Assembly: GCA_965232485.1 (NCBI GenBank)
Contig: OZ246975.1
Span: forward strand, 744,001-808,000
Reading direction: 5' to 3'
From: VXPQ01 sp965232485
Lineage (GTDB): Bacteria > Bacteroidota > Rhodothermia > Rhodothermales > VXPQ01
Length of the DNA: 64,000 nt
Of the stretch, positions 1 through 7,887 are shown in pieces. How positions within the stretch are numbered: the stretch's first letter is position 1; the number at the start of each line of letters is the position of its first letter. Below the pieces are notes generated by a model. It was not told the origin of the DNA and searched no databases. It saw nothing but the letters and a program-made list of their open reading frames with translations. A program made the position numbers and the translations under genes.

Positions 1-324
1 CGGAAGCCGCAACGCGCCCAAACGCGCCTGCGCGAACCAGGCGGAATCCGGCCTGAATCCATAGGCCTCCTCGAAATAGTCCACCGGCGGGTCCTCGAAC
101 GTCCACATTTTTCCCGTATCGAATCGCCCCACCTCGACCCGGGACGGCGCGGCGAGCGAACGAGCGGCGGGCGACTCCACCGAAAAAACGTCCGTTACGG
201 GCGCCTGCTCGGTCGGACCGGGACGCTCCACAACGGATACGACCTGGCTGCTGCCGCTGCATCCCGCCCAGGCCAGCAAGAGCAGCAGAACGGCGGCGCG
301 CTTTCGGGGAGATTTCATGCGCAT
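1..324 (-). CDS. S46 family dipeptidyl peptidase, N-terminal part (runs off the window start)
   Basis: Only the first 108 codons are present; the gene reads leftward out of the window. Two in-frame ATGs lie at 324 and 318. The translation opens with a lipoprotein signal (hydrophobic run, then WAGCSG), so the product is likely anchored in the outer membrane or periplasm. It then matches its neighbour almost motif for motif: GRFDTGKMWTFEDPPVDYF against GRFDQGKMWTFDHPPVEYF in the gene at 341-2590. It therefore looks like a tandem paralogue of that S46 peptidase. The catalytic residues lie outside the window. It starts 16 bases beyond the stop of the upstream gene, so the two are probably co-transcribed. 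Confidence 0.85.
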   Translation of the reverse strand, partial: MRMKSPRKRAAVLLLLLAWAGCSGSSQVVSVVERPGPTEQAPVTDVFSVESPAARSLAAPSRVEVGRFDTGKMWTFEDPPVDYFEEAYGFRPDSAWFAQARLGALRLP

Positions 325-340
325 GGCGAATAAAAAAGAA

Positions 341-2590
341 CTATTCGGACAAGATGGCGTCGGCTGCTTCCTCTGTCTCGGCAAAACGTCCCTCGGTCGT
401 TTCCAGCGTTAGGCGATCCGCATCGTACATATCGTCGAGCGCCTCAAGGATGCCGCGCACATCGACCGAAATACTGCGCGACCGGTCCGTCATGTAAATA
501 AAATCCCCGGACAAACTCTCGATATTGCCGTCGAACAAAAGCCCTGTCAGGCGCAAGTCCTGATCGATAACCGGAGACCCCGAATTGCCGCCAATGGCGT
601 CGTTGGTGGAAACGAAATTCAGCGGCGTATTCAGGGCAAAATCCTCCGGCGGCGTCCGCCAGCGCAGCGGCACGTCCCATGGCGTATCGGGACCGTACGA
701 ATAATAATGATCGTACAATCCGTAATACGTCGTCCAGGGCGGCGCCACCGTGCCATTGTACGGATAGCCTTGCACCACGCCGTCGGCGATGCGCAAGGAA
801 AATGTCGCGTCGGGAGGCGTCTCCACGCCGTACGCGGCATAGCGGGCTCGCCCGATCTGCTGCGAAAGCGCCTGTTCCTCGGCGGCAAGCGCCGCCATGT
901 CCTGACGGTAGGCCGCCAACGATTCGGCGATGGCCTGCGCAAGCCGCAGAGCCGGGTCGTCTTCCGGCGCGACGCCGGATTGCAGCGCTTCCATGGCGGA
1001 AATTCCTTCCGTAAGCACCGAATGCGCCACCACGAACTGCGCCGCCTCCTCCGGGGAATCTGCAACGGACATATCCACGCCCGGAATACGCTCCAGACCC
1101 AAACGCTCCGCCAGCGTCTTCAGCCGCGCCGCGAGAAACGCAGCCTGCATCGACGCGGGCTGATCCTCAATGCCGGACAGTTCCTCGCGCAGGGCGGCAG
1201 GAACCTCCCGCAGCGTATCCGGCGACCCGACGTAATCATGCACAATCAGGGCGCGTCGAAGCGCCGCAGCGCCCAGCGAAGAAGCCGGATCCAGCGCAAG
1301 AAACGCCCGGTAGGCATCCTTGAGAACACGCTTTTTTTTCTGTACTTCGCGCATCTGCCCGATGAGACCGCCGTACTGTTCGCTGAGCGCAGGCGTCCCC
1401 TCGATCGCTTCCAGAAACTGCGCCTCGGCGTCCATCCGGCGGGCAAGCACGACGGGATCGTTCAGCGCTTTCACGCGGCCCACGTACAATTTGCGGGCAT
1501 TCTGTAACGAAAAAATCTGGTTGACAAGCGCCTCCTGTCCTTCTGAATCCCCTTCAGAACGCAACGTCTCCAGAGCGGCGAGGCGGGTTTCGATCAGGTC
1601 GAGCACGGCAGGTTCCTGCACGTCGCGGCGAAACAGCAACTCCGCCACGGTAGACAACCGGAACGTAGCGCCGGGATTCCCGACCACGAACACCGCATCC
1701 CCTTCCTGCACCCCTTCGGTATTCATAGGAAAATAATAACGGACATTCAGCGGCTCGCCGTCTTCGTATACCCGAAAAAAGGCCATGTCAAGCGTGTACC
1801 GGGGATACGTAAAATTGTCTGGATCGCCGCCGAAAAACCCGATATTCAGTTCGGGAATAAACACCAGCCGGAGATCGGTATAGCGCCGAAAAACATAGGC
1901 AGACCATAGCGCCCCGTCGTAGAGGGGAACCATTTCGACATGACGCCCCGATCCCGCCTCCGCCTCGATTCGCTCTTGCGCCTGCCGGATGGCCTCTTCC
2001 CGCGCTTGCTTGCGCTCGGCCTCGTCCGCAAGCCCGGCGACGGCAGCCTCCACTTCGGGCGTTACGTCCCGAATATCGACCAGTCGGTCGGCCCACATGC
2101 CCTGCGCCGGGCGTTCCTCTTCCAGCGACCGGGCGTAAAACCCGTCATCCAGAATCCGCTCGCCCTCAAGGGCAACGCCTGCGGCGTGACTGCGGGCGCA
2201 ATGATGATTGGTCAACACGAGGCCCTTGGGCGACACGAACGAGGCCGTGCACCCCGGAATCCGCAACGTACCGAGCCGGGCATGCCGAAACCATTCGGCG
2301 CCTGGAGAAAAACCGTACGTTTCGGAGAAATATTCAACCGGAGGATGATCGAACGTCCACATTTTTCCCTGGTCGAAACGTCCGGCGCGAACCATCGTGG
2401 AATCAACGCGTTGCGCCGGCGCAGGCCGAAGCGGCTCATGGACCAGCACGGTTTCCGGAACCTCCGTGGGCGTTACGGGCCCCATCGCGACTGCCGAACC
2501 ATCGGAAGACGCCGTCTCCTTGCTGCCCGAGCAGGCGGCAAGCAACGATAGCGCTGAAAAAACCAGAATGAACCGGATGCGTTTGTACAT
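341..2590 (-). CDS. S46 family dipeptidyl peptidase (DPP7-like) lipoprotein
   Basis: Serine exopeptidase that removes dipeptides from peptide N-termini in the periplasm. The 749-residue product has a lipobox (LLAAC, Cys20). The chymotrypsin-fold triad is visible: His130 in TNHHC, an Asp in the YPRYTLDMAFFRVY stretch, and Ser670 in GNSGSP. In this family the residue 18 positions after the serine sets specificity: Arg in DPP11 (acidic P1), Gly in DPP7 (hydrophobic P1). Here it is Gly (LLFDGN), so DPP7-like specificity is predicted. The length is typical of the family. The gene leads a tandem pair with the partial S46 gene downstream, fitting a peptide- and amino-acid-feeding lifestyle. Confidence 0.93.
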   Translation of the reverse strand: MYKRIRFILVFSALSLLAACSGSKETASSDGSAVAMGPVTPTEVPETVLVHEPLRPAPAQRVDSTMVRAGRFDQGKMWTFDHPPVEYFSETYGFSPGAEWFRHARLGTLRIPGCTASFVSPKGLVLTNHHCARSHAAGVALEGERILDDGFYARSLEEERPAQGMWADRLVDIRDVTPEVEAAVAGLADEAERKQAREEAIRQAQERIEAEAGSGRHVEMVPLYDGALWSAYVFRRYTDLRLVFIPELNIGFFGGDPDNFTYPRYTLDMAFFRVYEDGEPLNVRYYFPMNTEGVQEGDAVFVVGNPGATFRLSTVAELLFRRDVQEPAVLDLIETRLAALETLRSEGDSEGQEALVNQIFSLQNARKLYVGRVKALNDPVVLARRMDAEAQFLEAIEGTPALSEQYGGLIGQMREVQKKKRVLKDAYRAFLALDPASSLGAAALRRALIVHDYVGSPDTLREVPAALREELSGIEDQPASMQAAFLAARLKTLAERLGLERIPGVDMSVADSPEEAAQFVVAHSVLTEGISAMEALQSGVAPEDDPALRLAQAIAESLAAYRQDMAALAAEEQALSQQIGRARYAAYGVETPPDATFSLRIADGVVQGYPYNGTVAPPWTTYYGLYDHYYSYGPDTPWDVPLRWRTPPEDFALNTPLNFVSTNDAIGGNSGSPVIDQDLRLTGLLFDGNIESLSGDFIYMTDRSRSISVDVRGILEALDDMYDADRLTLETTEGRFAETEEAADAILSE

Positions 2591-2836
2591 GGTTCAAAAG
2601 TAATGATCGCCGCCGTGCGGGCGAGCCGCACGGCAGGGTAATGCGCAATAAGCTTTTTGATACAAAGAAAGCCGCAGCAAAGATTCCTTCCCATGCAGGA
2701 CCGTACCTCAAAACGACGCGGACCCTGCTTTATTGCGCGTAAACAACCCGCAGGCGGTTGATCGCTTATGCAAAAGAGGGCGAAAAACGATGCGGAATAC
2801 TTCGCGCCGGACAACATGACAGCGTGCGCAACCCAT

Positions 2837-2920
2837 GCGAAAGTGGCGGAACTGGCAGACGCGCCAGATTTAGGATCTGGTGGGGTAACACCCTTGGGGG
2901 TTCGAGTCCCCCCTTTCGCA
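2837..2920 (+). tRNA. tRNA-Leu (anticodon UAG)
   Basis: An 84-base cloverleaf with acceptor arm GCGAAAG/CTTTCGC (2837-2843 with 2913-2919) and discriminator A. The anticodon stem CCAGA/TCTGG encloses loop TTTAGGA, giving anticodon TAG. A long variable arm (GGTAACACC-type) and the T loop GGTTCGAGTCC identify a class II leucine tRNA. CCA is not encoded. Confidence 0.95.
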
Positions 2921-2958
2921 CGCAACAAGTTTCCAATGCGCCCGCCAGCGCGCCGGGG

Positions 2959-3909
2959 TTACTCAAGGAGCGATTCATATACCGACGTGTGCGACGGATC
3001 GAGCGCCGTAAGGTAATCGTACGCCCGGTTGCTTTCCTGCCAGCCCTCGAACACGGCGGCCAGTTCGGTGTATTTCGCCAAAAAGAACAAATCGAGGACA
3101 TGCTGCCGGGATATGTCCTCGTATAATGCATCAAGGTCGGCCAGCACCTGAAGCATGGCGTTCCGCGCCGCATCGGGATTCACAAGAAAGCGGTCGAGTC
3201 CGCCAAAGTGGTAGTCGAAATACGCCTTCCGCAAGGGACGCATGCGCGGATCCAGCGCCTGGCCTATCAGGTCGGTGCGCCCGGGGTCCAGGGCGCTGCC
3301 GCTTGGGGTCCAGCCCGGATGCGACGAGGACTGCGCCCGTTCCGCAATCCGCCGCGCTGTTTCGAAATGCGGCGATCCCCCGAACTCGCTGAACGTATCG
3401 TAGTCGTAGCCCAGCATCATATACGCATAAAAATCGACCACCGAGGTGAGCGGATTGTATTGCTCAAGGTTGAATACGAGAGGCTGGCCCTGCGCATACT
3501 GGAATTGCCAGGAATCGTCGCTGAACTGCACGACCGTGCTGTGCTGCATGGTATTGTAAATCGGGCGGCGGATCGCCACCACCAGCCGCACGTCAAACGT
3601 GGTCAATGTAACCGCCTCCAGCACAGTCAACTCCATCGTGCAGTCGATCCGTTCGTCTTCCCGGAACGTATCCTCCGTCCAGGAACGATCATTCAGATAT
3701 TCTTCCATGCGCAACTCCAGGTCGTCAAGAAACCCGAAGTCGGAGCCCGTCAGCGTACTGTAATCGACAGAAATCGCGCAATTGAATTCCTGTGCGGCGC
3801 TCGGCGCCGGGACGCAAAAGAGCGCGACAAGAAGCAGTCCGGCTATCGGCGAGCGAAGCCGGGCGACGAACCGCCTCGCGGCGCAAGGTATGTCCTGAAC
3901 GCGCAGCAT
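2959..3909 (-). CDS. porD: PorD-like protein (DUF4835), type IX secretion
   Basis: Periplasmic or outer-membrane-associated protein of the DUF4835 family, named PorD in type IX secretion systems. The ATG at 3909 is preferred over the upstream in-frame start at 3972 because it puts the signal peptide (LLLVALFCVPAPSAAQ) near the N-terminus. Family landmarks visible are the mature start EFNCAISVDYS, the WTEDTF...ERIDCTMEL block, RRPIYNT, and a middle FYAYMMLGYDYDTF block typical of this family. The PorV-like gene and the sorting-domain proteins elsewhere in the window agree with an active T9SS. The exact mechanical role of PorD is not known to me. Confidence 0.8.
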   Translation of the reverse strand: MLRVQDIPCAARRFVARLRSPIAGLLLVALFCVPAPSAAQEFNCAISVDYSTLTGSDFGFLDDLELRMEEYLNDRSWTEDTFREDERIDCTMELTVLEAVTLTTFDVRLVVAIRRPIYNTMQHSTVVQFSDDSWQFQYAQGQPLVFNLEQYNPLTSVVDFYAYMMLGYDYDTFSEFGGSPHFETARRIAERAQSSSHPGWTPSGSALDPGRTDLIGQALDPRMRPLRKAYFDYHFGGLDRFLVNPDAARNAMLQVLADLDALYEDISRQHVLDLFFLAKYTELAAVFEGWQESNRAYDYLTALDPSHTSVYESLLE

Positions 3910-4026
3910 GCCTTGGGATACTCTGAACCGGGCGGTCCGGTTTCCGGCAGGCGTATCGCAAACCCGACGCAATTTTTTTCCGGGAACGGGTCATATATGC
4001 CCTCGCAAGGCGTCTATTGTTGTAAA

Positions 4027-4074
4027 GGACGCTCTGATCAAAACCGCTTCGCTCAGCATGTCACGTTCGCGCGC
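4027..4074 (+). repeat. MITE left-end remnant
   Basis: GGACGCTCTGATCAAAACC followed by CGCTTCGCTCAGCATGTCACGTTCGC is the left terminal 47 or so bases of the 255-bp repeat seen at 27839-28093. No right end is found, so this is a truncated copy. It lies upstream of the outer-membrane protein gene starting at 4154. Confidence 0.7.
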
Positions 4075-4153
4075 AAAGGATATCGTGCTTGCACAAGCCG
4101 CGCATCCCGCTGCTTCGCCGCGCCGCGCAGGCCCGCACCCGGGTCCGCGCCGC

Positions 4154-4966
4154 ATGATTTCTGTTTTCCTTGTTGTCGTATTCGCAATGCTTGCGCCGCC
4201 CTGCTCGCCGGGGCAACCCGCGCTGTACGGGGCCCGCAGCGCCGCGCTCGGCGGTGCGTCCGCCGCATTGCCGGACGATGCGGCGGGGCAAGGGAATCCT
4301 GCTGCCTGGGCGCAAGCAAATACGCGCATCGCTTCGTTGCACGGCGCGCAATTGTACGGCTTGCCCGAGCTCCGGCTGGTCGGCGCGCGGCTTGTCGCGC
4401 CCGTCCGCCGAAGCGCCGTCGCCGGAAGCGTCTCGGCTTTCGGATTCGACCTGTATCGGCATATGACGGCGGCGGGCGGGTATGCGCGGCGCATCGGCTT
4501 CGGATCGCACCGAAACGCCTATGCGGGCATACGGGTCGAATGGCGCCAGGCGTACATAGCGCATTACGGGCAACCCGGCGCATTGAGCCTGACCGGAGGC
4601 GTTCTGTTTCCGGTTACGCCGTTCATTTCGCTGGGCGACGTCGCCTACCGTCTGGCCGCTTTCGCCGGCCCCTTGCGCTCCGAATTGTCCCGCCGCCTTG
4701 CCGCAGGCGCCTTGTGGAGTCCTTCTTCAGCCCTGACCATAATTACGGACGTGGCCAAAGAAGTGCGCTCGCCGCTTTCCGCCTCGGCGGGCATTGAAAT
4801 CCGAATGGTCGACGCCCTGATCTTGCGGGGAGGATTTGCGTCGGGGCCACGACGAACAAGCGGCGGGATCGGGCTGCGCGTCGCGTCCATTCAAGCCGAT
4901 TTCGCCGTACAAAAACACTACGCGCTGGGCTGGACCCCTTCCATGTCCCTGCATTATTCCTGGTAA
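4154..4966 (+). CDS. putative outer-membrane beta-barrel protein
   Basis: A 270-residue protein. The ATG at 4154 is chosen because it begins a clear signal peptide (MISVFLVVVFAMLAPPCSPG); the reading frame is open further upstream, but that part is repeat-derived. The opening YGARSAALGGASAALPDDAAGQGNPAAWA resembles the start of PorV/UPF0164-type barrels, which carry a conserved GA.GA.GGA..A...D....NPA motif. The remainder alternates short polar and hydrophobic strands and ends in aromatic Trp, as barrels do. It is followed 19 bases later by another secreted protein with barrel-like sequence, suggesting an operon. Substrate unknown. Confidence 0.65.
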   Translation: MISVFLVVVFAMLAPPCSPGQPALYGARSAALGGASAALPDDAAGQGNPAAWAQANTRIASLHGAQLYGLPELRLVGARLVAPVRRSAVAGSVSAFGFDLYRHMTAAGGYARRIGFGSHRNAYAGIRVEWRQAYIAHYGQPGALSLTGGVLFPVTPFISLGDVAYRLAAFAGPLRSELSRRLAAGALWSPSSALTIITDVAKEVRSPLSASAGIEIRMVDALILRGGFASGPRRTSGGIGLRVASIQADFAVQKHYALGWTPSMSLHYSW

Positions 4967-4985
4967 GGCTGGAAAAGGCGCTCTC

Positions 4986-6941
4986 ATGAAAATATCTCTC
5001 CTCCTCGCTTTGCTGATACAGACAGCCAGTCCGCCTGCGGATACGACCGAAACCGCTGCGGTCATCGAAACCGCGCTGGACATGCTGGAAAACGACCTGG
5101 AAGATTCCGCCTCGCTGCAGGAAACGCTCGAACAGGCCGTACGCCAGAAAGTCCGGCTGGAAACCGCCTCCGCGGAAGCGTTGCGATCCATCCCCGGCAT
5201 ATCGGAAAGGACCGTGCAACGCCTTCTTGCCTGGCGCGACGCCGGAGGCGACCTGAGCGGGCCGGAATCTCTGTTGCGCGCCGGGCTGGACGAACGCACC
5301 GTCGGCATGTTGCTCCCTTTCGTCGCGTTTGGGCGCCCCGAACCCCGGAGGCGCCCGCGCATCCGCATGAATCTCGTGCAGCGTTGGCAGCGACGGCTGG
5401 ACCTTGGGAAAGGATATCGGGAAGATTCTCCATCCGGCTACCTCGGCTCTCCCGACGCTATGCAATGGCGCATCGGAATACGCCTCGGAGAGCATATCGC
5501 CGCGGGCGTTACGCTCGACAAGGACGCCGGAGAGCCTGTCCGATGGCGTCCCGACGCACGGCAATTCGGGGCCGATTTCGCCTCTTTTTACCTGACCGTG
5601 GACCAGCGCGGCCCCTTTGAGCGAATCGCTGCAGGCAAGTACGCCGTGCAGGCGGGCGAAGGCCTTGCGGCGGGACAAGGCTCGGGGGGACTTTCTTCCT
5701 TGCGCGTATCTTCCCCGGATCGCATCCTGCGGCCCCATGCTTCCTCTCGGGAATATTCCTACTTCAGCGGCGTGGCCATCCAGTCGAAACCGCTGTACGG
5801 CGTATCGCTAACCGGTTTTGTCTCGCAACTTTCGCTGGACGCCCGCGTGGATACCTCCCTGAACGCATGGTACCCGATCTACACCGGCTATCACCGTACG
5901 CAAACCGAATACGAACGCCGAAGACAAGCCCGCGAACGCGTGGCGGGCGGGGTCGCCGTTGTCCGGCGAGGTTCCGTATACGGCGGGGTCTTGGCGCTTC
6001 ATACGTTGCAGACGCTGAACGTTTCACGGAATACGCATGTCCGGTCGGTATTCGGGGGCTGGGCCCGATCTCGCTGGGAAAGCTCGTTCGAATGGATCCC
6101 GGAACAAGGACACCGGTCCGTCACCGTCTCGCTGGCCCCGATCGAAAATGCTTCCGTGCATATCCGAACGCGACGCACCCGGGAAACCGGGCCGCGGGAC
6201 CTGCGACCGCACACCCGCATCGGCGTGAATTCCCGCGGAGAAAGCTACGACTATGCCGAATGGCTGGCCGAAACCCGCTTCCGACCCTTCCCTTCCTGGA
6301 CGGCGACCCTGCAAGTCCGGGACCGAAAGCGCCCGCTGGATCCGCTGCCCCGCGCCCGCAGCCGACTCGTTGCAGGAATCGTCGAATACCGTCGCTGGCG
6401 CTGGCTGACCTTGCATGTGCGGGCCCGGACGCAAACATTCGACGCGGCAAGTCAATGCCGGGACGGGCGCCTGCTGCTCCCCTGTCTTGCCGCCGAACAG
6501 CGGCAATCCCTGCGAATACAGGTCGAATACCGGCACAGCCCCGCGCTCCGCTCCAGAACCCGCCTCGAAATCGTCCGCGCCGAAGCGGAAAAAAAGGCCG
6601 AGGGCATCCTGCTGTACCAGGATTTTCGATGGAAACCCTGGCGGTTCATGCAACTGGATATACGGTACGCCCTGTTCGATGCGACAGACGCTTCGGCCCG
6701 GGTGTACATGTTCGAAAACGATGTGCTGTACGGATTCGGCGTTCCGTCTTTCAACGGACGCGGGCAGCGATGGTACGCGCTGTCGCGGATGCAAATCTCG
6801 CGTCGCCTCATGCTGCAATGGAAACTGGGCGTCACGCGCTACGAAGACGTACGTTCTACGGGGTCAGGACGCGACGAAACCCCGGGAAACCGCATCCGGG
6901 AAACGAAAGTCCTCATTCAATGGCGATTCGGACAAGTTTAA
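4986..6941 (+). CDS. secreted helix-hairpin-helix protein with outer-membrane barrel-like C-terminus
   Basis: A 651-residue protein starting at ATG 4986 with a signal peptide (ISLLLALLIQTASPP). Residues about 60-110 hold a tandem helix-hairpin-helix region (EALRSIPGISERTVQRLLAW ... ESLLRAGLDERTVG), the ComEA-like DNA-binding type. The remaining 540 residues have alternating strands, many Arg/Tyr/Trp, and end in QWRFGQV, consistent with an outer-membrane barrel. HhH-plus-barrel proteins are common hypothetical proteins in Bacteroidota. A role in DNA uptake is possible but is inference from the HhH domain only. The stop codon TAA lies in the TTAA flanking a 22-base repeat. Confidence 0.7.
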   Translation: MKISLLLALLIQTASPPADTTETAAVIETALDMLENDLEDSASLQETLEQAVRQKVRLETASAEALRSIPGISERTVQRLLAWRDAGGDLSGPESLLRAGLDERTVGMLLPFVAFGRPEPRRRPRIRMNLVQRWQRRLDLGKGYREDSPSGYLGSPDAMQWRIGIRLGEHIAAGVTLDKDAGEPVRWRPDARQFGADFASFYLTVDQRGPFERIAAGKYAVQAGEGLAAGQGSGGLSSLRVSSPDRILRPHASSREYSYFSGVAIQSKPLYGVSLTGFVSQLSLDARVDTSLNAWYPIYTGYHRTQTEYERRRQARERVAGGVAVVRRGSVYGGVLALHTLQTLNVSRNTHVRSVFGGWARSRWESSFEWIPEQGHRSVTVSLAPIENASVHIRTRRTRETGPRDLRPHTRIGVNSRGESYDYAEWLAETRFRPFPSWTATLQVRDRKRPLDPLPRARSRLVAGIVEYRRWRWLTLHVRARTQTFDAASQCRDGRLLLPCLAAEQRQSLRIQVEYRHSPALRSRTRLEIVRAEAEKKAEGILLYQDFRWKPWRFMQLDIRYALFDATDASARVYMFENDVLYGFGVPSFNGRGQRWYALSRMQISRRLMLQWKLGVTRYEDVRSTGSGRDETPGNRIRETKVLIQWRFGQV

Positions 6942-6963
6942 GGATACTTCAATCAGAGCGTCC
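6942..6963. repeat. 22-bp micro-MITE flanked by TTAA
   Basis: GGATACTTCAATCAGAGCGTCC is bracketed by TTAA at 6938-6941 and 6964-6967. It consists of the two ends of the IS5-type inverted repeat joined almost directly. The left TTAA contains the stop codon of the gene ending at 6941 and the right TTAA contains the stop codon of the convergent gene ending at 6964. Confidence 0.65.
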
Positions 6964-7359
6964 TTAATTCGAGCAGATCGACTTGAGCACCCGGCGCCTT
7001 GTGACGAGCTGGTCATGCCACGCCTCGGGCGAAATTTCTTCGTCGTCGAGATAATATTCCCAATAATCAATGCTTGCGCCCTGCGACGCCTGCGGAGGTT
7101 CGATATGCGCTATGCGCTTCAACTCGGGCGTCATGCCCATCTGGTGCACGAACGTAACCGTATGATCGCCCATGTAGCTCTCCCTGACCGATAGCCAGTT
7201 GTCCCCGCATACATGGCAGGTATAAAAACGGGTTTCCGAATGGCCTTCCTGCTCCGGCATAGTCGATTCGGTCTCTTCATCGTCTCCGACGACATCCATC
7301 GGCACCATGCTGATGCTTCCGCAGGCCTTGCATTGCAGTTTCTCCATGGATGGAATCAT
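6964..7359 (-). CDS. small zinc-ribbon protein of unknown function
   Basis: A 131-residue acidic protein. Two CxxC pairs (Cys10/Cys13 in LQCKACG and Cys48/Cys51 in YTCHVCGDNW) form a likely zinc ribbon, separated by an acidic loop (DDEETE). The C-terminal half is rich in charged and aromatic residues (DYWEYYLDDEEISPEAWHDQL) with no motif I recognise. ATGs at 7359 and 7347 are both possible. No signal peptide, so cytosolic. It converges on the gene ending at 6941, the two stops being separated only by a 22-base repeat. Confidence 0.75.
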   Translation of the reverse strand: MIPSMEKLQCKACGSISMVPMDVVGDDEETESTMPEQEGHSETRFYTCHVCGDNWLSVRESYMGDHTVTFVHQMGMTPELKRIAHIEPPQASQGASIDYWEYYLDDEEISPEAWHDQLVTRRRVLKSICSN

Positions 7360-7710
7360 TGGCTGTTTTTAAGGTGCGTCCTGCCTGCGCAAACCGCTTG
7401 GGCCAAGCCCACGGCGCCCCTGCGCAGGACGTACGACAACACAGGCCCTTGAAGTATACGTAAAATTTGCGAATAAAGTTACAAGACAATAACGGAAATG
7501 TATCCACAATCTGTAAACATCTCGCGTTGAGCGCCCGGCGAGCGGCGCGAAGCGAAATGTGCGGAATGTAACGAGGACGTAACAAGAGAGTACGCCTTGC
7601 ATCCGGGGACGGCCTCGGCCCGCGGACGCTCGCGCGCCACTGGCAACCAGTCAATAACGGAAATACCCTTTTCACAGCCAGAACGAAAGACCTGCGCGAA
7701 AAACCAAAGC
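7360..7710. other. 351-bp intergenic stretch without a supported gene
   Basis: No convincing coding sequence or structured RNA is seen. A 13-base direct repeat, CAATAACGGAAAT, occurs at 7487-7499 and again at 7652-7664. The stretch 7455-7510 is more AT-rich than its surroundings and could hold the promoter of the leftward zinc-ribbon gene. Confidence 0.4.
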
Positions 7711-7783
7711 CCCCTCGGGAGGATTCGAACCTCCGACCAACGGTTTAGGAAACCGGCGCTCTATCCCCTGAGCTACGAGGGGC
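7711..7783 (-). tRNA. tRNA-Arg (anticodon CCU)
   Basis: Read on the minus strand: acceptor CCCCTCG (7783-7777) pairs with CGAGGGG (7718-7712), D arm GCTCAGGGGATAGAGC, anticodon loop TTCCTAA giving CCT, and T arm GGAGGTTCGAATCCTCC. The discriminator is G. CCA is not encoded. This species decodes the rare codon AGG. Confidence 0.93.
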
Positions 7784-7887
7784 ATGCGGCGGACGACCGC
7801 CTGCGACGCACTGCTTCCGAATCGGCGCAGGGCGCCTGCATGCACCGTATATTGGGCATGCAACGCCGCCGCACAGTTCCCGTTTCC

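Noticed and set aside
3910..4153. Upstream extension of the small outer-membrane protein to a start at 3908
   Set aside because: The extension overlaps the divergent PorD gene and a MITE remnant and would bury the signal peptide inside the protein.
7487..7664. Direct repeat CAATAACGGAAAT as a possible operator or CRISPR-like unit
   Set aside because: Only two copies 165 bases apart, with no spacer regularity and no cas genes; recorded in the intergenic entry only.
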